Assembly: GCF_900129875.1 (NCBI RefSeq)
Contig: NZ_FQXC01000003.1
Span: 496,001 to 560,000 of the forward strand
DNA: 64,000 nt
Source of the DNA: Marivita hallyeonensis
GTDB lineage: Bacteria > Pseudomonadota > Alphaproteobacteria > Rhodobacterales > Rhodobacteraceae
Direction of reading: 5' to 3'
In this document: one piece after another, positions 54,062 to 62,469 of the stretch
How the letters are laid out: each line of letters starts with the position of its first letter
Numbering within the stretch: position 1 is the first letter of the stretch
Notes under the pieces: generated by a model
The model's database searches: none
What the model was told of the DNA's origin: nothing
What the model saw: the letters and a program-made list of their open reading frames with translations, nothing else
Made by a program: the position numbers and the translations under genes

Positions 54062-56689
54062 ATGACCGCACGGGATGACCTGCCCAACGAGATAAACAGC
54101 GCCATCAAATGGCCGCTTGCCTTGACGCGTCTCGGCATGGGGGCTGAGACGATCGTGCGTGCCTTCTGGCCTTTGTGGTCAGTCGTTTTTGCCGCTCTCG
54201 CCTTCCTGATGATGGGTTTGCAGGATTACCTTTCGACCGAAGCTGTCTGGGCGATCCTCGCGGCGTTCGGCGTTGGAGCACTGTGGGCACTGGTGCGCGG
54301 CGTGCGTCGCTTCTCATGGCCAACACAATCTGCCGCCTTGGCGCGTCTGGATGCGACGATGCCGGGCAATCCGATTCTGGCGGCCATGGACAGTCAGGCG
54401 ATCGGTGCCGACGATGAGGCATCGCTTGCCGTCTGGAAAGCGCACCAGACACGCATGACGGCGCGGCTCAAAGAGGCGAAAGCCGCCGAGCCGGACCTGC
54501 GTGTGTCCAAGGCGGATCCCTTCGCGCTAAGGTACGTGGCGCTTCTGTCTTTGCTTGTGGCGGTTGTTTTTGGCTCGGTCTTGCGTGTGCAATCGGTCTC
54601 GGCGATGGGCCCACGGGGTCTTGATCTGGCGTCCGGCCCGACATGGGAAGGCTGGCTGGAACCGCCGCATTACACCGGTCTGCCGTCCATATATCTGAAC
54701 GACATCGACGCATCCCGACTCGAAACGCCCGTAGGCAGTCGTGTGACACTACGTTTTTACGGAGAAGTCGGCGCGCTGAGCGTGAATGAAACTCTCTCGA
54801 ACCGTGTGTCGCCCACCGCGACGGCGGAGGAAGTGATCGAGGCGTCGATCCAGACCGCGCAGGAATTCGAGGTTGTCCGCTCCGGCAGTATCGAGATCGA
54901 AGGACCCGGCGGACGGTACTGGGAAGTGGTCGCCACACCGGACCGTGCGCCCGAAGTGATGCGCGATGGCGATATCGAGGTAAGTTATGAAGGTGAGGCA
55001 CAAATCCCCTTCACTGCCAGTGACGACTATTCCGTCGCCGATGGTTTCGCCCGGATCGAGCTTGCTCTGGAGGACGTTGATCGTCGATACGGTCTGCGGA
55101 TCGACCCCGAACCGCGCGCGGTAATCGAATTGCCGTTGCCCATGCCGATCGCAGGCGACCGGTCCGAATTCACGGAAACGCTTGTCGACAATTTCTCAGA
55201 GCACCCTTGGGCCAATCTACCGGTGTCGCTCGACCTGACGGTGACCGACGAGGCCGACCAGAGCGGACAGGCCGCGACCGAAGTGATCACTTTGCCCGGG
55301 CGCCGGTTCTTTGATCCGATGGCGGCGGCAGTGATCGATCTGCGCCGCTCCCTTTTGTGGAACCGTGACAATGTGGGCGACATTTCGCTGCTTTTGCGGG
55401 CGATTTCGCACCGCCCGGACGACGTGTTCCGCTCCGGCACCGACTACCTGCGGCTAAGGGCGATCCTGCGTCGTGTGGAGGCGCTGTCTCAGGTACGGAT
55501 GACAGACGACCAGCAGGCAGAGATTGCGCAAGCCATGTGGGACCTTGCCATTCGTCTTGAGGAAGGCGACCTCGAAGATGCGCTGGAACGCCTGCAGCGC
55601 GCGCAAGACCGCCTGTCCGAAGCGATGCGCAACGGCGCGTCCGATCAGGAAATTGCCGAGCTGATGCAAGAGTTGCGGCAGGCCACCGATGACTACCTCC
55701 GTCAACTGTCACGGCAGGCCCAACAGGAGGCCGAGCAGAATCCCGATCAGGAGATGACGCAGAACCAGAACATGATGGAAATGAGCCAGAGCGATCTGCA
55801 GGAGATGATGGATCGCATTCAAGAGCTCATGGAACAGGGCCGCATGGCCGAAGCGCAGGAAGCGCTCGAACAGCTGCGCCAGATGATGGAGAATATGCAG
55901 GTCACCCAAGGTCAGGGTCAGCAGGGTCAGTCACCGGGCGAACAGGCGATGGAGGGCCTCGCTGAGACGCTGCGCGAGCAGCAGGGCCTGTCCGATCAGG
56001 CGTTCCGCGATCTGCAGGAGCAGTTTAATCCCGGCCAACAGCAGGGCCAGCAACCGGGTCAGCAACAGGGCGAGGGCCAACAGCCGGGGCAGCAGCCAGG
56101 CCAACAGGGCGAAGGCCAGCAAGGGCAGAACGGTCAGCAGGGCCAGCAAGGCCAACAACCGGGACAGGGCCAGAATGGTCAGGGTCAAAGTCTGGAAGAC
56201 AGTCTCGCCGACCGTCAACGCGCCTTGCGTCAGGAACTGAATCGCCAGTCCCAGAACCTTCCCGGTGCAGGCACCGAAGCCGGCGACGCTGCCCGAGACG
56301 CGCTCGGTCGTGCAGAAGGCGCGATGGAAGGCGCCGAGGAGGCGTTGCGCGAAAACGATCTGGCCGGTGCCATCGACAACCAGTCAGAGGCCATGGAAGC
56401 GCTCCGAGAAGGCATGCGGAACCTTGGTGAAGCGATGGCGCAGCAGCAACAGCAGGGGCAGGGCCAGCAAGGCCTTGCCGACGGAGCCGACCCCGGTCAG
56501 CAGCGCGACCCGCTGGGTCGCAATGTCGGGACGAATGGCCAGATTGGGTCGAACGAGAATCTGCTACAGGGCGAAGACGTCTACCGCCGTGCGCGCGAAC
56601 TTCTCGACGAAATCCGCCGTCGCTCTGGTGAGGGCGAACGCCCCGAGCAAGAGCTTGAATATCTTGAACGTCTCTTGGATCGTTTCTAA
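54062..56689 (+). CDS. Large TIGR02302/DUF4175-type membrane protein
   Basis: 875 residues from ATG 54062 (GGGAG upstream). Two or three membrane segments occur in the first 80 residues and another near 160; a central beta-rich region follows; from about residue 495 it is helical and very rich in Gln, Met and Glu; at about 655-710 is a Gly-Gln-Pro low-complexity tract. This matches the conserved alphaproteobacterial TIGR02302 family downstream of lysA. Function unknown; an envelope-associated role is inferred from the membrane anchor. Confidence 0.85.
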   Translation: MTARDDLPNEINSAIKWPLALTRLGMGAETIVRAFWPLWSVVFAALAFLMMGLQDYLSTEAVWAILAAFGVGALWALVRGVRRFSWPTQSAALARLDATMPGNPILAAMDSQAIGADDEASLAVWKAHQTRMTARLKEAKAAEPDLRVSKADPFALRYVALLSLLVAVVFGSVLRVQSVSAMGPRGLDLASGPTWEGWLEPPHYTGLPSIYLNDIDASRLETPVGSRVTLRFYGEVGALSVNETLSNRVSPTATAEEVIEASIQTAQEFEVVRSGSIEIEGPGGRYWEVVATPDRAPEVMRDGDIEVSYEGEAQIPFTASDDYSVADGFARIELALEDVDRRYGLRIDPEPRAVIELPLPMPIAGDRSEFTETLVDNFSEHPWANLPVSLDLTVTDEADQSGQAATEVITLPGRRFFDPMAAAVIDLRRSLLWNRDNVGDISLLLRAISHRPDDVFRSGTDYLRLRAILRRVEALSQVRMTDDQQAEIAQAMWDLAIRLEEGDLEDALERLQRAQDRLSEAMRNGASDQEIAELMQELRQATDDYLRQLSRQAQQEAEQNPDQEMTQNQNMMEMSQSDLQEMMDRIQELMEQGRMAEAQEALEQLRQMMENMQVTQGQGQQGQSPGEQAMEGLAETLREQQGLSDQAFRDLQEQFNPGQQQGQQPGQQQGEGQQPGQQPGQQGEGQQGQNGQQGQQGQQPGQGQNGQGQSLEDSLADRQRALRQELNRQSQNLPGAGTEAGDAARDALGRAEGAMEGAEEALRENDLAGAIDNQSEAMEALREGMRNLGEAMAQQQQQGQGQQGLADGADPGQQRDPLGRNVGTNGQIGSNENLLQGEDVYRRARELLDEIRRRSGEGERPEQELEYLERLLDRF
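56032..56190 (+). repeat. Gly-Gln low-complexity coding repeat
   Basis: Imperfect repeats of CAGCAGGGC-like units encode GQQ/GQQP/GEGQ tracts inside the TIGR02302-type gene. The tract is likely to vary in length between strains. Confidence 0.75.
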
Positions 56690-56718
56690 GCGAACTGTCG
56701 CGGCCAAGACGGTATCTT

Positions 56719-56770
56719 GGTTTCTTCGGTTTAGAAATATCCCGGGGGTCTGGGGGCAGAGCCCCCAGCA
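56719..56770 (-). repeat. Dispersed repeat, copy 2 (inverted)
   Basis: Hairpin CTGGGGGC, AGA, GCCCCCAG (56750-56768) with left flank GAAATATCCCGGGGGT and TTCTTCGGTT. Read on the minus strand it matches 45664-45711. It sits between the convergent TIGR02302-type gene and arfB and may end one or both transcripts. Confidence 0.65.
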
Positions 56771-56803
56771 GATCGGATTGGCGCAGCCAATTCGATATTC
56801 AAA

Positions 56804-57226
56804 TCACGTGCCGGGATCGACCTTCCCGCGCAGCGCTTTCACTTCGCCGCGCACTTTCTTAGCCTTCAACCGGCGCTTCTTTGACCCAAGGGTGGGTTTC
56901 GTCGGAATGCGCCGCTTTGGCGGGCGCAGCGCCTGAATGATCATGTCCTTCAACCGATCCCGCGCAATGTCGCGGTTACGCGCTTGGGAGCGTGTCTCGT
57001 CCACCTGCAACACCAATGCACCTTCCTTGGTCCATTTCCGCCCCGCGATCCGCCTCAGGCGCGACTTGACGGGGCCAGGCAGGTTCGGCGACCGTTCTGC
57101 CTCAAAGCGCAACTCTACGGCAGTAGAGACCTTGTTGACGTTCTGACCACCCGGCCCGGAGGCGCGGATAAACTGTTCGGTCAGTTCCCAGTCTTCGATG
57201 GTGATGGTGTCGGAAATGCGGATCAT
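56804..57226 (-). CDS. arfB: Alternative ribosome-rescue factor ArfB
   Basis: 140 residues. N-terminal catalytic domain with the release-factor motif GPGGQNVNKV (about residues 24-33) and a basic C-terminal tail (KPTLGSKKRRLKAKKVRG) that in ArfB enters the empty mRNA channel. It hydrolyses peptidyl-tRNA on ribosomes stalled at mRNA ends. It lacks the codon-recognition domain of full release factors. Confidence 0.94.
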   Translation of the reverse strand: MIRISDTITIEDWELTEQFIRASGPGGQNVNKVSTAVELRFEAERSPNLPGPVKSRLRRIAGRKWTKEGALVLQVDETRSQARNRDIARDRLKDMIIQALRPPKRRIPTKPTLGSKKRRLKAKKVRGEVKALRGKVDPGT

Positions 57227-57257
57227 GTCCGGTCACTTAGCGCTGTATGAGACAATC

Positions 57258-57286
57258 AAAAAGGGTCGCCGATGCGGCGACCCTTC
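57258..57286 (-). terminator. Terminator on the minus strand upstream of arfB
   Basis: Read on the minus strand: AAGGGTCGCC, 5-base loop, GGCGACCCTT followed by TTTG. A 10-bp perfect stem with a U-tract ends a transcript arriving from the queuosine-transporter side. Confidence 0.85.
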
Positions 57287-57355
57287 GAGACTTAAGGAGG
57301 TGGGTCCCGGTTAGGTTCCTACCAATTCAGTGGGTTCAACACCCAGGGGCTGCCC

Positions 57356-57412
57356 TAGATGTGTGCCTCCCGAACTGTTCCGACACCTCTCTCCAATACC
57401 TCTCTCGACACT
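57356..57412 (-). CDS. Candidate 18-residue small ORF with a near-perfect Shine-Dalgarno
   Basis: GTG start; product MSREVLERGVGTVREAHI. AAAGGAGGTGATCC (57414-57427, minus strand) precedes it, complementary over 14 bases to the 16S rRNA 3' tail, with 7-base spacing. About 110 bases downstream on the same transcript is CACCTCCTT (57303-57295), complementary to the Shine-Dalgarno, then a terminator. Translation is likely from the signal alone; the function of the peptide or RNA is unknown. Confidence 0.45.
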
Positions 57413-57485
57413 GGATCACCTCCTTTCAGCTGTTAAAAACGCACCTTCAGCGTGGCACGGTTTTTGATAACTGCAAGAAGAATCT

Positions 57486-58115
57486 TTACGAGACTGCAGC
57501 GTTTCCGCGAAATCGCAAAACGATGAGTCGAAACGGCACCAGTGCGATCAGCGCCAGTGCGATCTTCACCATCCAGTCCGCGACAGCCAGCGACACCCAC
57601 AGCGGAACCTCGGGTCCAAGACCCAGCATCGGCAGGATTTCACCGGCCCATGACACATCGTTCTCCGGCTCCAGGAATGTCAAAGACGCCGAGAACGCGA
57701 TGCTGAAGAACAAGGCGGTGTCGACTGTCGCGCCGATCAGCGTCGACGCCAGAGGCGCACGCCACCAGGTGCCTTCGCGCATCCGGTCAAAGATCGCCAC
57801 ATCCAGCAGTTGCGCCGTCAGAAAGGCGATGCCCGAAGCCATTGCGATGCGGAAGGTCACCAGCGGGCCGAACTCGCCCATGATCTGCGTGCCGACCAAA
57901 GAGCAGAACACACCGACGACGAAACCTGCGAACACCACCTGCCGCGCGGGACCGGGTCCGTAAAGCCGGTTCATGAGGTCGGTGACGAGGAAGGCCAGAG
58001 GATACGTGAACGCCCCCCAGGTGAGCCAGTTTCCGAAGAGGAACTGTACAAGAATGTTCGACGCCACCACGATGATGGCCATGGCAAGAATGCCGGGAAT
58101 GTGTGAGCGGTCCAT
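57486..58115 (-). CDS. Queuosine-precursor transporter, VUT/YhhQ family
   Basis: 209 residues with about six membrane segments. Family features include FTYPLAFLVTDLMNRLYGP and an aspartate in AQLLDVAIFDRMREGTWW. YhhQ-type proteins import preQ0/preQ1 for queuosine tRNA modification. About 60 bases downstream on the same strand lie the small ORF and terminator described separately. Confidence 0.88.
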   Translation of the reverse strand: MDRSHIPGILAMAIIVVASNILVQFLFGNWLTWGAFTYPLAFLVTDLMNRLYGPGPARQVVFAGFVVGVFCSLVGTQIMGEFGPLVTFRIAMASGIAFLTAQLLDVAIFDRMREGTWWRAPLASTLIGATVDTALFFSIAFSASLTFLEPENDVSWAGEILPMLGLGPEVPLWVSLAVADWMVKIALALIALVPFRLIVLRFRGNAAVS

Positions 58116-58207
58116 GTCGGCTCCCGTTTTTCCAAGGTTGCGGGGACTTGATTCCCGGAACGGTGGGAATGGCCGGACGCATAAAGCGACAAAACGACAC
58201 GCACAAG

Positions 58208-59053
58208 CTAATTGCTGATCGCGTATTCCACGATTTCGGTTTTCTGGAAGCGGCTGAAGTTGTCGTCAGACACCATCGTGATCCGCAATTCTCCGGTTTC
58301 GGCTTGCCAGATCGACAACCCTTCGAGGTTGTCGTGGCGACGCTGTTTCGTTTCCAGCAGAGTCTCCCCCTCAAGAACAGGACCATCGAGCAGATCAAAC
58401 CGGCGCACCCGACTGAAGAAACCAAAGCCGCTGAACCCTCGTTCCAGCAAGTACAACCGCCCCATCGGATCGAAATCCGCACCAACCGGCAACAATCCGG
58501 GTCCGCGCGAAATCTCGAATGGGGTGTCCCAACCGATCCCTTCCCGATACCGAAAGACCGGAAATGGTTGTATCAAACCCGCCGATGTTTCCGGCACCGC
58601 GAAAAGCGCACCGTCAGATCCAACGGCCAAGGCCTCGACACCCTTGTTCGACGGCAATCCGGCGAGGCCCGCGTACTCCGGCAAGAGAGACCAAGTGCCA
58701 TCGGCTGTCAGATGCAAAATTCGGTTGTCCGACTCTAAGGACACGAAGATTCCGCCCGACGTGTCGCGGGCAAGCCCTTCGGTGTCTCGGATTGGTTCTT
58801 CCTCGAACAAACTGTCCGAAAAATCCAGCGGCGACATCGCTTTGCTGCGCACGCCGAGAATCCGCTCGCCATGCCTGAGGATGGTGCCTTCGATCACATG
58901 TGCCCGGTCGCTGAGCATGAGGAATGATGCGCCATCCGGCGAAAGCGAAATCGCCGAATACCCGCCAAAGTCGTCCTGATCCTTGGTCCAGAGGTAAGAC
59001 GACAGAAACCGCGCAGCTGGGTTTTGTGTCCCGCGAGCAGTCTCGGCAGTCAC
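58208..59053 (-). CDS. Esterase-like activity of phytase family protein
   Basis: 281 residues, GTG start. Beta-propeller-like repeats with GGYSAISLSPDGASFLMLSD, RDTEGLARD and NKGVEALAVG match the phytase-like (PF13449) family. Relatives usually have a signal peptide; none is present, and an in-frame stop lies just upstream, shared with the end of mepA. It may be cytoplasmic or 5'-truncated. It follows mepA by three bases and is probably cotranscribed. Confidence 0.75.
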   Translation of the reverse strand: MTAETARGTQNPAARFLSSYLWTKDQDDFGGYSAISLSPDGASFLMLSDRAHVIEGTILRHGERILGVRSKAMSPLDFSDSLFEEEPIRDTEGLARDTSGGIFVSLESDNRILHLTADGTWSLLPEYAGLAGLPSNKGVEALAVGSDGALFAVPETSAGLIQPFPVFRYREGIGWDTPFEISRGPGLLPVGADFDPMGRLYLLERGFSGFGFFSRVRRFDLLDGPVLEGETLLETKQRRHDNLEGLSIWQAETGELRITMVSDDNFSRFQKTEIVEYAISN

Positions 59054-59056
59054 AAG

Positions 59057-59983
59057 TCAGTTTGCCGCAAGAACAGCCGAACACTGCGCAGGCAGATCCG
59101 CCATTGTCAGTTCACGTCGAGGGCGCGGCGGTGGCGCATTCGGATCGGGCGGCGGCGGGTTGAGGATGTTGTTCACCCAACGCTCTGCATCGGCGCAGCC
59201 GTCACCGCGTGGCACAGGGTCCTGCGACACGCATCCGCGCATGCCGCGCGGGCAGCTCAAGCGCACGTGGAAATGGTAGTGATGCCCCCACCACGGCCGG
59301 ATTTTGCGCAGGTAGCTGCGGTCGCCGGTTTCGGCCTTGCACATGTCGACCTTGGCGCCGGGAAACACAAAGATGCGATCGACCCGCGGATCCTGCGCTG
59401 CGGCTTTCAGGATGTTGCGATGCGCCTGTGTCCAGCTGCTGTTCACGAACGCTCCGTTCGCGCGCCGCATCGAGATGGAAGAGATATTCTCGCGCTCTGT
59501 CCGGGTCAGGTTCAGCCGATCGGCCGGGCGCATCCAGATATCGGCATCAAGCCCACTTTGGTGGCTGCGATGCCCGGTCAGCATCGGGCCGCCACGCGGT
59601 TGCTGCATGTCTCCAACATAGAGCCCGTTCCACCCGGGCTGTCGGGCCGCGATGCGCGACAGGTCCTGTACGAAATCCACCGTGGTCGGTAGCGCCCAGT
59701 TGCGGTTCCGGGACAGCCGCATGGCTTGCCAGGTTGGCCCTGTCTCGGCCAGTTCTACGCCCCCGGCCATGCACCCCTTGGCGTACCCGCCGATAGCGGC
59801 CGGGGCTTGGCGCGATGCGTTGGGGACATTGCCGAACAACTGCTTTGCCTGCCGTGTACTGATGATTCCGGCGGCACGCAGCGTTTCTGCAGAGGCGGTG
59901 TCGCCTCCGTTCTGTGCGCCGCCGCCGTCACCACAGGCGGCCAACGCGGCCACCAGTCCCAAAGCCAAGAAAACTCGTTTCAT
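59057..59983 (-). CDS. mepA: Penicillin-insensitive murein endopeptidase
   Basis: 308 residues. Lipobox LAAC (ALAACGDGG) at about residue 16 suggests a lipoprotein. Peptidase M74 zinc motifs: LTGHRSHQSGLDADIW and WWGHHYHFHVRLSCP. It cleaves cross-linked peptides in peptidoglycan. The proline-rich linker near the C-terminus (NPPPPDPNAPPPRPRR) is typical of alphaproteobacterial members. ATGA overlap with the upstream transporter. Confidence 0.93.
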   Translation of the reverse strand: MKRVFLALGLVAALAACGDGGGAQNGGDTASAETLRAAGIISTRQAKQLFGNVPNASRQAPAAIGGYAKGCMAGGVELAETGPTWQAMRLSRNRNWALPTTVDFVQDLSRIAARQPGWNGLYVGDMQQPRGGPMLTGHRSHQSGLDADIWMRPADRLNLTRTERENISSISMRRANGAFVNSSWTQAHRNILKAAAQDPRVDRIFVFPGAKVDMCKAETGDRSYLRKIRPWWGHHYHFHVRLSCPRGMRGCVSQDPVPRGDGCADAERWVNNILNPPPPDPNAPPPRPRRELTMADLPAQCSAVLAAN

Positions 59984-61320
59984 GCCACTGCCTGCTGCCC
60001 GTTTGGTTTGACCCAGACTAACAACACAAGGCCGATCAGGAAAAGCCCAATCACGGGGCTGACCCCCAATTGCTGTGAACCCGTGGCATAGGTCGTGATC
60101 CCGATCAGGAGCGGTGCCAAAAAACTGGTCGCTTTGCCTGCAAGTGCATAAAGACCGAACGCCTCGGTCATGCGGTCCGGGTTTGCTTGCCGCACCATCA
60201 TGGTCCGACTTGCCGATTGGATGACGCCGCCAGCCGCGCCGATCACGGCCCCGATGACGTAGAAAGCAATATCCGGCAGGGCTGATCCTGCCGGGATCGG
60301 AACCCCGAACATGGTCTCACGCGAGATCAGGACGATACTGATGCCGACCAGGGTCAGCGCAAGGATGCAGGCCACGATCACCGGCTTCGGCCCGAACCGC
60401 GCATCGGCCATGCCACCGAGCCAAGCCGCAACTGCGCCGGTGATGATGGCGATGATGCCGAAGATGCCCACATTCTGCACCGACCAACCCAAGACGCCTG
60501 CTGCGTAAATGCCGCCGAACGCGTACATGCCGTTCAGTGCGTCGCGATAAAACATCGAAGAACCAAGATAGGCGAAAAGAGATCTGTTTTGCGGTAGCGC
60601 GCGAAGGGTCTGGCGCAAGTCGGTGAGCGCACGTTTTACCGCACCTGCAGGGGCCGCTTTTCGGCGCGGATCGCGCACGAACAGGAAGAACGGGATCATG
60701 AAAACGGCGAACCAAAGCGCTGTCAGGGGTCCGACAAAGCGCGTGCCTTCGCGCATCTCGGCATTCAATCCCAGCGCAGGTTCCAGACCCAGAAGCGTTT
60801 GTCCAGTTTCGGCGTTGTCGGCAAAGAAGGCGAGCATGATGACCAGAGCGACCAGACCGCCGAGATAGCCGAACGCCCAACCGTTCCCCGAAATGCGCCC
60901 GATTTCCTCTCGTGTGCCAAGATCCGGTAGCATGGAATTGGTGAACGTGGTTGCGAATTCCATCCCGATCATGCCGATCGCGAAAAAGGTCAAGATCAGG
61001 ATCAGGCTGAAATCACCGGGGACCGCGAACCAGAGCCCTGCAGATCCGACCACGTACATCAGCGAAAACAGCCAGATCCAGCGAAGTCGGTTGCCCCCGG
61101 TGTCCGCCAACGCGCCAAGTACAGGGGCAAGAAGCGCGATGACAAGTCCTGCGGTGCCAATCCCGAACCCCCAAGCCGATTGGGCAGCGGTCCCATCGCC
61201 CACCAGTTCTTTCACGTAAGGGGCGAAGATAAAGGTGATGAGAAGAGTGTTGTACGGCTGGCTCGCCCAATCGAAAAAAAACCATCCCCAGATGCGTTTG
61301 CGCAGTGAACCATCCGCCAT
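59980..61320 (-). CDS. MFS transporter, UMF1 family
   Basis: 446 residues with about twelve membrane segments. N-terminal RIWGWFFFDWASQPYNTLL and the sequence LGALADTGGNRLRWI are characteristic of the UMF1 (Atg22-like) family. The substrate is unknown; in fungi Atg22 exports amino acids from vacuoles. It heads a minus-strand operon with mepA and the esterase-like gene. Confidence 0.85.
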   Translation of the reverse strand: MADGSLRKRIWGWFFFDWASQPYNTLLITFIFAPYVKELVGDGTAAQSAWGFGIGTAGLVIALLAPVLGALADTGGNRLRWIWLFSLMYVVGSAGLWFAVPGDFSLILILTFFAIGMIGMEFATTFTNSMLPDLGTREEIGRISGNGWAFGYLGGLVALVIMLAFFADNAETGQTLLGLEPALGLNAEMREGTRFVGPLTALWFAVFMIPFFLFVRDPRRKAAPAGAVKRALTDLRQTLRALPQNRSLFAYLGSSMFYRDALNGMYAFGGIYAAGVLGWSVQNVGIFGIIAIITGAVAAWLGGMADARFGPKPVIVACILALTLVGISIVLISRETMFGVPIPAGSALPDIAFYVIGAVIGAAGGVIQSASRTMMVRQANPDRMTEAFGLYALAGKATSFLAPLLIGITTYATGSQQLGVSPVIGLFLIGLVLLVWVKPNGQQAVA

Positions 61321-61371
61321 TCAGTATCTCCCTGAAGGCGTTATGGTCGTGAAATGAAGAGGCGGCAAGCG

Positions 61372-61917
61372 TCAGGTGGCGTCCTGCATTGGAGGCCACG
61401 GTCGGGCGTCTTCGGCCTCTAGCCAGTGTGCCACCCATTTGGGCATTTCGGGTGATGTCATCCCGGTCAGACACATGGCTTCGACAACGCGCTCCGATGC
61501 GACGATCCCGTTCCGATCTGTCACCGCCGCGCGGTAGACCGCGTGATTGGCGCACTCGCCGTTTGTCTTCCACATGGTTTGTTCGAGGTAGAAAAACCGG
61601 TGATCCCAACACAGCAGTCGGCTGCGCATCTCGAAGCTCTCAAACGTACGGATGCGGCGGCGGTAGCGTACGACAACGCCCGCCATGGTCAGGCCCCAGC
61701 CTTCGCGCCGCACGACACCAAGCAGGCCGTTGACCTGCGCGAGGGGAATGCGCCCAAGATCGTAGAGCGTCAGGGTCCGACCGTTGTTCAGCTCCATCCA
61801 CATGTCGATATCCCATGGCCAGCAGCGATGATGCGAGACATATGTGTCAAACGGTCCGGATGCCGGAGCCTTGCGTGCCTGCCAGAGGCTGTGGGCCATA
61901 CGAAGAAACGGGTACAT
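61372..61917 (-). CDS. Acyl-CoA thioesterase-like (4HBT) protein
   Basis: 181 residues from ATG 61917; AGGAGGTGA upstream decides this start. Hot-dog-fold features: DTYVSHHRCWPWDIDMWMEL, NNGRTLTLYDLGR and FYLEQTMW. Substrate unknown. It lies 51 bases upstream of the UMF1 gene on the same strand. Confidence 0.78.
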   Translation of the reverse strand: MYPFLRMAHSLWQARKAPASGPFDTYVSHHRCWPWDIDMWMELNNGRTLTLYDLGRIPLAQVNGLLGVVRREGWGLTMAGVVVRYRRRIRTFESFEMRSRLLCWDHRFFYLEQTMWKTNGECANHAVYRAAVTDRNGIVASERVVEAMCLTGMTSPEMPKWVAHWLEAEDARPWPPMQDAT

Positions 61918-62055
61918 GGGCGTCACCTCCTGTGCCCTTAGTTGACGTTACGGACAATCACGTCAACCGCGACCTCGCGGCAACTTCGCTGACTTGTTCT
62001 CGGGTCGTGTTGCGCCTACCTCTGTGCGTGCGAACCACAAAGGAAAGTCCGACCG

Positions 62056-62349
62056 ATGCAATCGCTCTACCAGATCCTCATGCTGCTTCTCGACATTGTG
62101 TGGTTCTTTATCATCGCGCATGTGATCATGAGCTGGCTGATCAATTTTCAGGTGCTCAACCTGCGCCAACAGATCGTCGCACAAATCTGGGATGCGCTGA
62201 ATCGCGTCACAGAGCCTTTGTACCGGCCCCTTCGGCGCATCCTGCCACCGATGTCAGGGATCGACCTTGCCCCGCTGGTCGCGCTTATCGGTGTCTACAT
62301 TCTTCGTATCATTCTCCAGAACAACGCCGGGTTCTTCTACGGGTTCTGA
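62056..62349 (+). CDS. YggT family membrane protein
   Basis: 97 residues with two main hydrophobic segments and the family motif TEPLYRPLRRILPPMSGIDLAPLVAL. YggT proteins are linked to osmotic tolerance and cell division in various bacteria; the biochemical role is unknown. AAAGGA precedes the ATG. Confidence 0.9.
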   Translation: MQSLYQILMLLLDIVWFFIIAHVIMSWLINFQVLNLRQQIVAQIWDALNRVTEPLYRPLRRILPPMSGIDLAPLVALIGVYILRIILQNNAGFFYGF

Positions 62350-62469
62350 CCTCGGCATGTCGGTCCATCGGAATTGTCCGGTCATCAAGGTGCGAGAGGC
62401 TTGTTCACGCATCCTTAGTGTGAGACTGTCAGAATAAGAGCAGATATAGTAGAACCTGACAGGTCACCC

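Noticed and set aside
57411-57428. CTGGATCACCTCCTTTC on the plus strand, identical to the 3' end of 16S rRNA
   Set aside because: No further 16S similarity precedes it. The match is explained by a strong Shine-Dalgarno on the minus strand, so it is not an rRNA remnant.
62045-62450. Promoter-like TATAGT upstream of recQ (62445-62450)
   Set aside because: No matching -35 hexamer at the right spacing, so it is not listed as a promoter. No SOS-type GAAC-N7-GTTC box was found there either.
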